Shown: one piece after another, positions 43,069 through 51,418 of the stretch
Layout: each line of letters begins with the position of its first letter
How positions within the stretch are numbered: position 1 is the first letter of the stretch
Source of the DNA: CATQHQ01 sp965243805
GTDB taxonomy: Bacteria; Gemmatimonadota; Gemmatimonadetes; Longimicrobiales; Gaopeijiaceae
Assembly (NCBI GenBank): GCA_965243805.1
Contig: OZ251577.1
Coordinates: forward strand, 3,807,966 to 3,871,965
Direction: 5' to 3'
Length of the DNA: 64,000 bases
Position numbers and translations under genes: made by a program
The notes under the pieces: generated by a model
Told to the model about the DNA's origin: nothing
Databases searched by the model: none
The model's input: only the letters and a program-made list of their open reading frames with translations

Positions 43069-44280
43069 CTACCTGATCGCCGGCAGTATCCTCTCCTGGA
43101 AGGCGGTCCAGCTGGAGAGCTCGGGCTGCTGGTGTAGGGTCCAGCCGTTGAAGATCGAGATCAGGTCGTGCTCCGGGGACACGTGCACGAACTGGCCGCC
43201 GTAGCCGTTGCCGGCAAAGACGACGGTCTCGCCCTCTCGGTGGACGGGGACCCACCACTGGTAGCCGTAGCCCGTGTCGGGTCGGTCGTTGTTCGGGGCC
43301 ACGTCGGGAACGACCGGCGAGGTGGAGGCGCGCACCCACTCCTGGGAGACGATCTGCCGCCCGTCCCACTGACCGTTGCGCAGCATGAGGTAGGCGATGC
43401 GGGCTAGGTCGTGGGTCGCCAGGTAAAGTCCCCCTTCGGTGTCGGCTTCGCCGTCGGGCGTGACCTTCCAGTAGTATTCGTCGATCCCGATGGGGCGGAA
43501 CAGCCGTTCCTCGGCCCAGGCGTCCATCCTCATGCCGGTGGCTTCGCGGACGATCTTGCCCAGCAGGACGCTCACGCCATCGTTGTAGTCGAAGCGGGCG
43601 CCGGGCTCTTCGGCCATAGGACGGCTCGTCGCGTAGGCGATCCACTGGTCGCTGGCCTCCAGGACCACGGTGGGGTGCTCGTTGTCGTCGTAGGTCTGGC
43701 CGGGGGCCGCCCACGCGATCCCGCTTCGCATGGTGAGGAAGTCCTCCACGGTGGCGGCGGCGCGCCTGGGGTCGGTCATGTCGGGCTGGTACGCCTCCAG
43801 GTAGGGCCACGCGGGGGATTCGACGCCGGGCACGTGGCCCTCGTCCACGGCGATGCCGAAGGCCACGGACATGACGCTCTTGGTGACGGATTGGAGGGAG
43901 TGCAAGCGCGTGTCGCGGTAGAACGGATGCCAAGCAGGGTGGTCGTAGTTGTACTGGTGGTCGGCGGTGTCGGGCTGGACGGCGAGGAGCTCGGCGTAGC
44001 GGGCGGCGTGGTCCCAGCTGCGGTCGGCGACGATGCGACCGTGGCGGACGAGGAGGAAGTGGTCGATCAGGCCGTAGCGGCCCGCGTCGATGTCGGCCAG
44101 GAGGGAGTCGATGGCGGTGGGGTCGATGCCTTCGGCTTCAGGGGTAGATGTTGGCCATGCTTCGGTGGGCCACTGGGGGGTGGATGGGCGGCACCCGGTG
44201 GTGGCGAGGGCGAAGGCGAGGGCGAGGGCCGCGAAGGCGAGGCGGTGGGGGGCGGGGACGATCAACGCTGCGCGGACCAC
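43069..44280 (-). CDS. Serine hydrolase, class C beta-lactamase-like lipoprotein
   Basis: A 403-residue penicillin-binding-protein-like hydrolase. The lipobox LATTGC is near residue 30. The SxxK catalytic motif is SVTKS in HSLQSVTKSVMSVAFG. The second motif appears as YND (FDYNDGVSVLLG) instead of YxN, and the third site reads AGNGYGGQ instead of HxG, as in 6-aminohexanoate-dimer-hydrolase-like members. It is therefore more probably an esterase or amidase than a true beta-lactamase. The GTG start overlaps the end of the antitoxin gene by 19 bp, so the two may be co-transcribed. Confidence 0.88.
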   Translation of the reverse strand: MVRAALIVPAPHRLAFAALALAFALATTGCRPSTPQWPTEAWPTSTPEAEGIDPTAIDSLLADIDAGRYGLIDHFLLVRHGRIVADRSWDHAARYAELLAVQPDTADHQYNYDHPAWHPFYRDTRLHSLQSVTKSVMSVAFGIAVDEGHVPGVESPAWPYLEAYQPDMTDPRRAAATVEDFLTMRSGIAWAAPGQTYDDNEHPTVVLEASDQWIAYATSRPMAEEPGARFDYNDGVSVLLGKIVREATGMRMDAWAEERLFRPIGIDEYYWKVTPDGEADTEGGLYLATHDLARIAYLMLRNGQWDGRQIVSQEWVRASTSPVVPDVAPNNDRPDTGYGYQWWVPVHREGETVVFAGNGYGGQFVHVSPEHDLISIFNGWTLHQQPELSSWTAFQERILPAIR

Positions 44281-44519
44281 TCCGCCGGATCAGCGGCCGG
44301 CTCGACCGGATCGTCGTAGCGGAGGACGGACCCCCGCATGGCGCCGACCACTAGCGGACGGTCGGGTAGCGGACGCTCGGGATCAGCCACCACTGGCGAC
44401 ACGATGGCGACGGGCCGCCCGTGCCTGGTGACAACGACTGGCTCACGGTCCTGGTTCATCTGCTTGATGACCCGAAGATAGGTCGCCTTGAATTCCGCCG
44501 CTCCGATGGTCCTGCTCAT
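44262..44519 (-). CDS. Phd/YefM-type antitoxin without adjacent toxin
   Basis: An 85-residue protein. The ATG at 44519 opens the antitoxin fold MSRTIGAAEFKATYLRVI, followed by EPVVVTRHGRPVAIVSP, the classical DNA-binding and dimerisation half of the Phd/YefM family. The C-terminus, which would bind a toxin, is short and acidic. The position immediately downstream, where a PIN or RelE toxin is usually found, holds a serine hydrolase instead. It may be an orphan antitoxin or a simple repressor of its own operon. TACCTTTC at 44580-44573 may be its -7 box. Confidence 0.85.
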   Translation of the reverse strand: MSRTIGAAEFKATYLRVIKQMNQDREPVVVTRHGRPVAIVSPVVADPERPLPDRPLVVGAMRGSVLRYDDPVEPAADPAEWSAQR

Positions 44520-44572
44520 CGAACCTCGACTCTGGGAGGGGGGCCTAGTGGACACTGCAAATGGACATAGGA

Positions 44573-44580
44573 GAAAGGTA
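44573..44580 (-). promoter_or_regulatory. Candidate -7 box of the antitoxin operon
   Basis: TACCTTTC on the minus strand, about 54 bp before the antitoxin ATG, matches TAnnTTTG except for its last base. Confidence 0.35.
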
Positions 44581-44653
44581 CGCAGGCCGGTTGCCGGGTC
44601 AACTCCGGTGCTCGGCGGAGGATGGACGGGGTGCGGCACCGGGCAATCCGCCG

Positions 44654-44661
44654 TATGTTTA
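44654..44661 (+). promoter_or_regulatory. Candidate -7 box of the DinB-like gene
   Basis: TATGTTTA lies 50 bp before the DinB-like start and matches TAnnTTTG except for its last base. Confidence 0.35.
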
Positions 44662-44710
44662 TGCCGCCTCTATTCCGCGGCCCTCTACCCGCAAGGAGTT
44701 CGACCGAACG

Positions 44711-45367
44711 ATGAAGACTCGAAAGCTGTTCGCATCCCCTGCCCTTCTCCCGACGCTAGTGGCGACCGCTCTCGCTGGATGGGCGTGTATGCCGGCCGCG
44801 TACGACGAGTCCACCGACGATGCCGAGTCCGCCGAGGTCCAGGACGGTGCGGAGTCCGGTGGCGAGTACTCCGCCGCGTCGGCCGTCTTCGCCGAGATCG
44901 AGGGCGACCTGGTCACCGTGGAGGAGAAGCTGGTCGGCCTGGCCGAGGCAATGGGCGAGGAAGCCTATCAGTGGCGGCCGATGGAGGGGGTGCGCTCGGC
45001 AGCGGAGATGTTCATGCACGTGACGGCGGACAACTACCTGTTTCCGGCGTTCGGCGGCGCACGGTTGCCGGAGCACACCGGGATGACGGCCACCGAGTAC
45101 GAGACGGTCCTGGCGTTCGAGAGGAGCATCACCGACCGGCAAGCGATCATCGACGAGATGAAAGCGTCGTTCGCCCATCTGCGCGAGGCGTTGGCCGCCG
45201 TGGACCCGGCCACTGCGGGCGACGAGGTGGAGTTCTTCGGCCGGACCTCCACCGTCCTGGGTCTGTGGTTCCTGGCCGCCGTGCACCTGCACGAGCACCT
45301 GGGGAACGGGATCACCTACGCGCGGGCAAACGAGGTGGTGCCGCCGTGGAGTCGGAGCGAGGGGTGA
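44711..45367 (+). CDS. DinB-family lipoprotein
   Basis: A 218-residue exported protein with lipobox TALAGWAC near residue 25 and an acidic spacer, followed by a DinB four-helix bundle (residues about 55-215). The metal-ligand histidines of the family appear at MFMHVTADNYLF and in AAVHLHEHLGNGI. DinB proteins are often thiol-dependent metalloenzymes, but this function is unassigned. The extracytoplasmic location is less usual. A small lipoprotein gene follows after 32 bp. Confidence 0.85.
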   Translation: MKTRKLFASPALLPTLVATALAGWACMPAAYDESTDDAESAEVQDGAESGGEYSAASAVFAEIEGDLVTVEEKLVGLAEAMGEEAYQWRPMEGVRSAAEMFMHVTADNYLFPAFGGARLPEHTGMTATEYETVLAFERSITDRQAIIDEMKASFAHLREALAAVDPATAGDEVEFFGRTSTVLGLWFLAAVHLHEHLGNGITYARANEVVPPWSRSEG

Positions 45368-45399
45368 GGGGGTTTCCAATACGGGAGAAGGACAGCCCG

Positions 45400-45846
45400 A
45401 TGAAGAAGACGCACACCACGGTGAGGAAGATCGCGACGGCGTTCGTCGCGGTACTGGTGGCGGGAGCGTGCGCCAGTGTTCCCGTGCCCGAGCCCCGCAC
45501 GCCGCCGGCCAGCTTGCGCCTGATGCAGTACGTGTCGGCGGCCGAAGCGTGGCGCACGATGCAGGAACGCGCGCACGCCGTCGGCTACGCCGGCTACGCC
45601 GTCGAGATGAACGGCGCCGAGAGCCGGGTGGGCGACGTGCTGAAGTTCGTGCCCTTCAACGGCTTGACTTGGTGCCCGGGCGACCTGGGCTTCCAGACCC
45701 GGCTCGTGGAGGTGACCGCCGTGTTCACGGAAGCGAGCGTCTCGGTGCAGTACCGGATCGGCGCCGGGCACACGACCTGCAAGCCGTCGGCTGGGGTCCG
45801 CGACGCCGTGGAGCACTGGCTTCCGCTGGATCACGCGGGGGTGTGA
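45400..45846 (+). CDS. Small lipoprotein, hypothetical, 148 residues
   Basis: The ATG follows GGGAGAAGG. A lipoprotein signal with VAGAC near residue 24 is followed by a proline-rich spacer and a mature domain of about 110 residues with two cysteines (TWCPGD and TTCKPS). I recognise no family. It probably forms an operon with the DinB-like gene. It is the last gene before the CRISPR-associated region. Confidence 0.7.
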   Translation: MKKTHTTVRKIATAFVAVLVAGACASVPVPEPRTPPASLRLMQYVSAAEAWRTMQERAHAVGYAGYAVEMNGAESRVGDVLKFVPFNGLTWCPGDLGFQTRLVEVTAVFTEASVSVQYRIGAGHTTCKPSAGVRDAVEHWLPLDHAGV

Positions 45847-46479
45847 ATGGGCGGTGGGTTCGGGAACGCGGCCAGGCACACGACTCCCGTCGCTCCGCTC
45901 CATAGCGTTCTGGTCCCCAGATGTGTGCAATTTTCGACGGCCAAGAGTGTGCATTTTCGGTGACCCCCGGCATCGCTATCGCCTCGACCAAGGTCGCCCG
46001 GCTCGTAGCCCTCCGGCTGTTGCCGGGGCTTCGGCACTGGCCCTTCGTTGAGCAAGCTGGCCCGTCGGGTGATGCCTCCCGGGTAGATCAGCAGACGTGG
46101 CCAACAACGCGGCCGCCGGAAGCCGGAGGTTGCGATCCAGGCCTCGGGTGGCTTGTGGAGGCCTGGACGGGCTCCGAATGGTTCGCAGCGGCACTATAAC
46201 CCCTCGGTGGCCGTCTCTCTCGCCCACTGTCGCTACCCCTGCTTATCTTACTTGCTTGTTCCAAGGACCCGTCATTGCACCTTCCTGGAGACTCAACATC
46301 AGTCAGTCATGTGATGTGATCAGTCCTCGCCCGCTTCCCTGCACCGGGGCCGCCCTTCCTCTATCGCTGGGGTCGGCACCGGTGGCGGAGGCAACCTGCA
46401 CTTGGTCGCGCTGGCTCCGGGGATGTGGAAGCAGGAAGTCGCGATGAACGTCGCCACCGCCCGCAGGGACAGTTGATTG
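45847..46479. other. Long intergenic region upstream of the cas genes
   Basis: About 630 bp without a convincing gene. It contains the IS21-end-like tandem motif at 45924-45960, AT-richer stretches, and TATCTTAC at 46244-46251, which resembles the -7 boxes seen elsewhere but lies about 230 bp from cas3. It marks the boundary between chromosomal genes and the CRISPR-Cas locus. Confidence 0.5.
45924..45960. mobile_element. Possible end of an IS21-family element (relic)
   Basis: TGTGCA followed by ATTTTCG or TTTTCGG occurs twice, at 45924 and 45948, with 24-bp spacing. IS21-family ends carry such multiple short TGTGCA-type terminal repeats. No istA or istB remnant could be read beside it, so this is only a suggestion. 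Confidence 0.25.
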
Positions 46480-49104
46480 ATGAATAGGCCAAGGTTAGGT
46501 GGTGACGGCACCCAGTCCTCATTCTCCCCAACAGGCACCCAGGACGCGCTGGCAATCTACCAATGCGCATCCGGTTACCGACCCGACAGCTGGCAGGCTG
46601 CACTCGCTACGGACGATTGGCCGCGGGTCCTGGTCGCCCCGACCGGATCGGGTAAGACGGCCGCCGTAACGCTTGGCTGGGCCGCGCACCGGTTGACTCG
46701 GCCCACCAGGACGCCGCGACGGCTCGTTTGGTGCCTTCCGATGCGAACTCTCGTCGAACAGACGGCAGAGAAGGCCAAGGAGTGGTTCGGTAACCTGGCC
46801 GCGGTAGACGACTCGAAACGGCTGCCGACGCCCGAGGATGTCCATGTGCTCATGGGCGGCACCACTTCGGCCAACTGGATGGACGCGCCCGAGCGGCCAG
46901 CCGTGGTCGTAGGCACGCAGGACATGTTGCTGAGCCGTGCGCTGATGCGCGGCTACGCATCGTCCCGGGCCATCTGGCCGATGGAGTTCGCCCTGCTTCA
47001 CGAGAATGCGCAGTGGGTGTTTGACGAAGTGCAGTTGATGGGCGCGGGCCGTGCGACGTCCGCCCAGCTCGAGGCGTTCCGTCGAGACGAAGCGGCTCGG
47101 GCAGCGAAGGCGGGCGTCGATCGCGGCCGTCCTGCCCGCAGCCTCTGGCTTTCTGCCACGCTTGACCCTAGCTGGCTGACTACGGTTGACCATCCGCCGC
47201 CAACGTCAGTGGTCACCATCGATCCAACCGATCCCATGACTACCCGGGACGATAGGCTCGCACGGTTGGCCAGCGCCACCAAGAATCTGCATCTCTGCCA
47301 GGTGGCACCCGCGTCACCGAAGAAGACCGATCTCAAGAGTTACGTTGGCGAACTCGCGGCCCAAGTCATCCAGGAGCATCGGCCGGGGCGAATTCAGGAG
47401 CATCGGCCGGGGCCAATGACGATAGCCATCGTCAACCGAGTGGATCGGGCACAGGCCCTCCATGAAGCGATCAAGAAGCAGATCGCGAAGCTGGGACAGT
47501 CTGCACCGACCTTGGCACTGGTTCATTCGAGGTTCCGCCCGGCGGATCGCCGGCGGGAGATGGAGAAGGTCACAGCGGACACGAACGAGGCTGGGCAGAT
47601 CGTCGTCGCCACGCAGGCCATTGAGGCCGGCGTCGATATCTCTGCCGCCGTGATGTTCACCGAGATTGCGCCGTGGTCTTCGATGATCCAGCGCTTTGGT
47701 CGCGCCAACCGGTATGCGGAGGTGGCCGATGGAGCGGACATCCACTGGATCGACCTGCTCAATGCCGCAGCGTCGGACAAAGACGCCGAGAAGCTGGCAC
47801 TACCCTACACCGCCGAGGAGCTTCGATCTGGACGCAAGCGTCTGGCCGAGTTGACGGACGTGGCTTCCGTGCACCTCCCTGCGCCGGACCCCCCCGAGCC
47901 ACCGCGACGGGTAATTCGACGCAAGGACCTCCACGACCTCTTCGACACCGATCCCGACCTGACCGGCTTCGACGTCGACATCTCGCCCTACGTACGCGAC
48001 GCGGACGACACTGACATCCGCGTCTTCTGGCGTGATCTCTCCGACGTAGGAGACAGGGTGCCGCGTCCAGCCAGGGACGAGATATGTGCGGTGTCGATCG
48101 GCTCCGCCCGCACATGGCTCCAGAAGGTGCGCAAGCTTGGCAACGTCCGGGTCTACCAGCGGGACCCGCAGTGGCAACGCAAGGACGGTGGATCGGGAGC
48201 CACACCACCGGGATGGATGGCCTTCCGGGACCAGCCGTGGCCGGGATTGATGCTACTCGCAGATCGAACCGCCGGCGGATACTCGGAGAGCACTGGCTTC
48301 ACGGGCGATCCGAAGCACGTGCCGAATCCGGTCGCTGACCCGGACAGTTCGGCTGGTCTGCAAGACGGAGTGGACGGCCCTCCCGCACCTACCGAGACGG
48401 AAGGCCATGACGAGGACCAGCTGAGCCAGATCGACAAGGTGGTCTCGCTCGCCGATCATCTCCGGCACGTGGTAGCAGAAGCGGATCGGCTCTGTGCTGC
48501 GCTCCACATCGAACCGGAGTTGCGGGCCGTGGTCACCCGCGCCGCCCGCTGGCACGACCTCGGCAAGGCCCACGAGGTCTTCCAGGACACCATGCGGCGC
48601 GGACTTGACGACCGTGACGTGCCTAGCGCACTGCTTGCCAAGACCGTCGGCCGCGCTCGCCACTCCCGTCCGTACTTTCGCCACGAACTCGCTTCCACGC
48701 TGGCGTTCCTCGCCCATGAGGGATGGTCCAGGGACGCCGATCTAATCGCGTACCTGATCGCGGCCCACCACGGCAAGGTCCGGATGAACCTTCGGGCCCT
48801 GCCCCGCGAACGCGCACCGGACGGCGAGCGTGCTGGCGTTCCCTTCGCCCGGGGCATATGGTCGGGCGACGAACTTCCCCCGTTCGATTTGGACGGTGGA
48901 GAACACTGGCCGGGAGGTCGCCTGCACCTGTCGATCATGGAGCTAGGCTGGGACGAAACCACGCACGAGAGCTGGACCGAGCGTACCCGCGAACTGCTGG
49001 CTCGATTCGGTCCCTTCCGCTTAGCTTGGATGGAGACCCTCCTGCGGATCGCGGACTGGCGCGCATCCAGGAAGGAGCGAGAAGGGAGCTACGATGCGCG
49101 GTGA
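46480..49104 (+). CDS. cas3: Cas3 helicase-nuclease, type I-G, module A
   Basis: Target-degrading effector of type I CRISPR interference. The N-terminal half is a DEAD/H helicase with Walker A APTGSGKT (residues about 53-60), motif II DEVQ in WVFDEVQLMGAG (about 182-185), motif III LSATLD, and motifs V/VI in ATQAIEAGVDIS and QRFGRANR. The HD nuclease is at the C-terminus: RWHDLGK near residue 690, RHELAST near 730 and AAHHGK near 761. Helicase-HD order is the hallmark of subtype I-G; most Cas3 proteins are HD-helicase. DEVQ replaces the more common DEVH. An in-frame 24-bp duplication gives IQEHRPG twice. A TTG lies just before the chosen ATG. It overlaps csx17 by 11 bp. Confidence 0.95.
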   Translation: MNRPRLGGDGTQSSFSPTGTQDALAIYQCASGYRPDSWQAALATDDWPRVLVAPTGSGKTAAVTLGWAAHRLTRPTRTPRRLVWCLPMRTLVEQTAEKAKEWFGNLAAVDDSKRLPTPEDVHVLMGGTTSANWMDAPERPAVVVGTQDMLLSRALMRGYASSRAIWPMEFALLHENAQWVFDEVQLMGAGRATSAQLEAFRRDEAARAAKAGVDRGRPARSLWLSATLDPSWLTTVDHPPPTSVVTIDPTDPMTTRDDRLARLASATKNLHLCQVAPASPKKTDLKSYVGELAAQVIQEHRPGRIQEHRPGPMTIAIVNRVDRAQALHEAIKKQIAKLGQSAPTLALVHSRFRPADRRREMEKVTADTNEAGQIVVATQAIEAGVDISAAVMFTEIAPWSSMIQRFGRANRYAEVADGADIHWIDLLNAAASDKDAEKLALPYTAEELRSGRKRLAELTDVASVHLPAPDPPEPPRRVIRRKDLHDLFDTDPDLTGFDVDISPYVRDADDTDIRVFWRDLSDVGDRVPRPARDEICAVSIGSARTWLQKVRKLGNVRVYQRDPQWQRKDGGSGATPPGWMAFRDQPWPGLMLLADRTAGGYSESTGFTGDPKHVPNPVADPDSSAGLQDGVDGPPAPTETEGHDEDQLSQIDKVVSLADHLRHVVAEADRLCAALHIEPELRAVVTRAARWHDLGKAHEVFQDTMRRGLDDRDVPSALLAKTVGRARHSRPYFRHELASTLAFLAHEGWSRDADLIAYLIAAHHGKVRMNLRALPRERAPDGERAGVPFARGIWSGDELPPFDLDGGEHWPGGRLHLSIMELGWDETTHESWTERTRELLARFGPFRLAWMETLLRIADWRASRKEREGSYDAR
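47368..47415. repeat. 24-bp tandem duplication inside cas3 of module A
   Basis: Units 47368-47391 and 47392-47415 match at 22 of 24 positions and duplicate IQEHRPG between the two helicase lobes. Confidence 0.85.
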
Positions 49105-51418
49105 GCACCTGATCCTGGACGGATGCACTCCAGCCCCTCTTGCGTCCTACCTGAAGGCGCTCGCTATCCTGCGCCTGATCTCGGCACCCGCCAACCACGT
49201 ATCCGGGCAAGCCGCCGACCCGCACGCCCGAGGGTGGTGGGAGGACGAGCGGTTCCACCTGCGGACCACCCTCAGCCGAGACGCCCTCCTGCGCTTCTTT
49301 CTGTGCGACTATGCGCCGAGCCCGATCACAGCACCCTGGAACGGAGGTAGTGGCTACTACCCCAAAGACAACAAGGATGGATTCGACCAACTGGTAGCTG
49401 ACAACGTTGCGGCGCGTTTCAGAAACTATGCGTCTGCCGTTCGGGCCGCCAGAGATGCGTTGGACAGCTTGGGCTTGACCGCCAAGCCTGACGGAGCCAC
49501 CAAGATCGAGCTGGTCGCAACGCTTAGGTCCACGCTGTCAGACATGGCGCTCCCGTGGATCGACGCTGTTCTAGCACTTTCGGGTGACCAGCTTGCATAC
49601 CCGGAACTCCTCGGCACCGGCGGCAACGACGGTCGGCTGGAGTTCACGAACAACTACTCACGGCGCCTGCTTGCCCAGAAGGGCGGCCTCTTCGACGCTT
49701 CCACGGGCGAGCCAGCGGTTGACGGGGCACGGCTTCTCGAAGGCACCTTGTTTGCCAAGTCGATCCGGGGACTACGCGCCAACGCCGTTGGTCAGTTCGC
49801 GCCCGGCTCGGCTGGCGGGCCGAATGCCACCACGGGATACACTTCCAGCAGCGAGTCGAATCCTTGGGACTTTGTTCTGATGCTGGAAGGGGCAGCCGCG
49901 TTTGCTGGCACTGCCACTCGCCGACACGAACGGACGACTGGCGGTGGCGGGGCTACCACTCGTTCCGGTGCCAGCTTTCCCTTCACGGTACGAACGGTTG
50001 GTGCGGGTTGGGGTGGAGTAGAGACCCCTGACGAGAACGACGCCAGAGCCGAGTTCTGGGCACCCCTTTGGACGAACCCTGCCCGTTACGGCGAGATCGA
50101 CTCCCTGCTGGGCGAAGGTCGGGCCGTCTTGAACGGCCGATCGGCGCGTGACGGTCTCGATTTCGCGCGGGCGGTCGCAACTTTAGGTGTCAGCCGCGGC
50201 TTCCGCGAGTTCGAACGGTTTGGATTCTTGATGCGAGCTGGAAGGACTTATCTCGCCGCACCCCTAGGCCGCCGCTCAGTAGAACCTTCACTGGGAGCAC
50301 AACTAGCCGCTGAACTGGATGCCGGTGGGTGGCTGAATCGCGTGAGACGGATCGGCCGAGCCGCGGACCAACCAAGCCAGGCCCGAAGAGCTGTAAAGCG
50401 ACTTGAGGATGCACTATTCGGGTTGACGGAAGAGAGGTCCGACGGGGTGGAAAGAGTCCTCGTAGCTCTTGGAGACGTCGTTGCGTGGCTAGCACTCAGC
50501 CCTACTGGTCGCGAAGCAGTGCGCACCCCTCCCCCGGTACTGTCTCGGAAGTGGATGCAGGAGGCCGACGACAATACGCCGGAGTTCAGGGTCGCAGCCG
50601 CACTTGCCAGCATCGGCCCTCTTCCGATGGAGCTCACCGGCGACAAGATTGCACCTCCGATGGCAGCCCATTTTGCGCCGATAGACGAGAGCCGGTTCTT
50701 CCACCGTGGGCGACTTAGCCAGCGGCGCGCCTGGGCGGCTGGGGATACCACCCCGCCAACGGTGGTTTGGGGCGGCAGCAATTTGGTGTCGAGCCTTGTC
50801 GCAGTACTGGAGCGCAGACTGGTGGAGGCGTCGATTCGCGGCTTGGCCGACAAGCCGTTGGCTGCCGCCACATGGGCCCGACTTAGCGACGTTGCGGCGT
50901 TTCTTTTGGGCGAGTTCAACGACTCCCGATGCGCCGCGTTGCTGGCCGGACTAGTATGGGCAAAGCCGGGCCGGTTGCGTGCGGCGCGGCGCGGTGATGG
51001 GCACCAGGCGGTCCCGTTCGCCTATGCCGCCCTGAAGCCGATCTTCACGCCGAACAACACTCTTCATGAAGCTGGCGTCCTGCCCGAACAAACGGGGATA
51101 CCCGTGCCTCCCGGCATCGTGGCGGGTCTGCGCTCGGGTACAGGCAGTTCCGACGGCCGTGCGACCAACAACGCTGTGCGCATGGCCCTGGCCCGTGCTC
51201 GCGCTTCTGGCCTGCAGTCGCCGTTCGACCTCGTGCAGTTCTCCAGCCGGGGGACTCGCCAAGGCAGCCTTATCGGTACCGGGATTGCCGCCGATCGCCT
51301 CGCTGCCGCACTCGTGATCCCCATTGGCACCGGGGCACTCAACAACCTGATCAGGCGGGCCTATCCCAAGCCCGACGACGACAACCCAACCACGGAGGAC
51401 CCTACCCATGTCCATTGA
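49094..51418 (+). CDS. csx17: Csx17, large subunit (Cas8-like) of type I-G, module A
   Basis: A 774-residue protein of the Csx17 family, the presumed PAM-recognising large subunit in one of the two known variants of subtype I-G. The diagnostic N-terminus is LDGCTPAPLASYLKALAILR, followed by ARGWWEDERFHL, LLRFFLCDYAPSPITAPWNG and GSGYYPKDN. Other family segments are GNDGRLEFTNNYSRRL and the C-terminal NALFSRGTRQGSL-like region near residue 710. No zinc-finger cysteine cluster is evident. It overlaps cas3 and csb1 by 11 bp each, an unusually regular coupling. Confidence 0.93.
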   Translation: MRGEHLILDGCTPAPLASYLKALAILRLISAPANHVSGQAADPHARGWWEDERFHLRTTLSRDALLRFFLCDYAPSPITAPWNGGSGYYPKDNKDGFDQLVADNVAARFRNYASAVRAARDALDSLGLTAKPDGATKIELVATLRSTLSDMALPWIDAVLALSGDQLAYPELLGTGGNDGRLEFTNNYSRRLLAQKGGLFDASTGEPAVDGARLLEGTLFAKSIRGLRANAVGQFAPGSAGGPNATTGYTSSSESNPWDFVLMLEGAAAFAGTATRRHERTTGGGGATTRSGASFPFTVRTVGAGWGGVETPDENDARAEFWAPLWTNPARYGEIDSLLGEGRAVLNGRSARDGLDFARAVATLGVSRGFREFERFGFLMRAGRTYLAAPLGRRSVEPSLGAQLAAELDAGGWLNRVRRIGRAADQPSQARRAVKRLEDALFGLTEERSDGVERVLVALGDVVAWLALSPTGREAVRTPPPVLSRKWMQEADDNTPEFRVAAALASIGPLPMELTGDKIAPPMAAHFAPIDESRFFHRGRLSQRRAWAAGDTTPPTVVWGGSNLVSSLVAVLERRLVEASIRGLADKPLAAATWARLSDVAAFLLGEFNDSRCAALLAGLVWAKPGRLRAARRGDGHQAVPFAYAALKPIFTPNNTLHEAGVLPEQTGIPVPPGIVAGLRSGTGSSDGRATNNAVRMALARARASGLQSPFDLVQFSSRGTRQGSLIGTGIAADRLAAALVIPIGTGALNNLIRRAYPKPDDDNPTTEDPTHVH

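Noticed and set aside
43069..44280. Antibiotic-resistance beta-lactamase
   Set aside because: The second and third active-site motifs differ from true class C enzymes (YND and AGNGYGGQ), so a general serine hydrolase is the safer call.
45921..46199. Small open frames in the gap before cas3
   Set aside because: They have no ribosome site, no family similarity and a composition unlike neighbouring genes.
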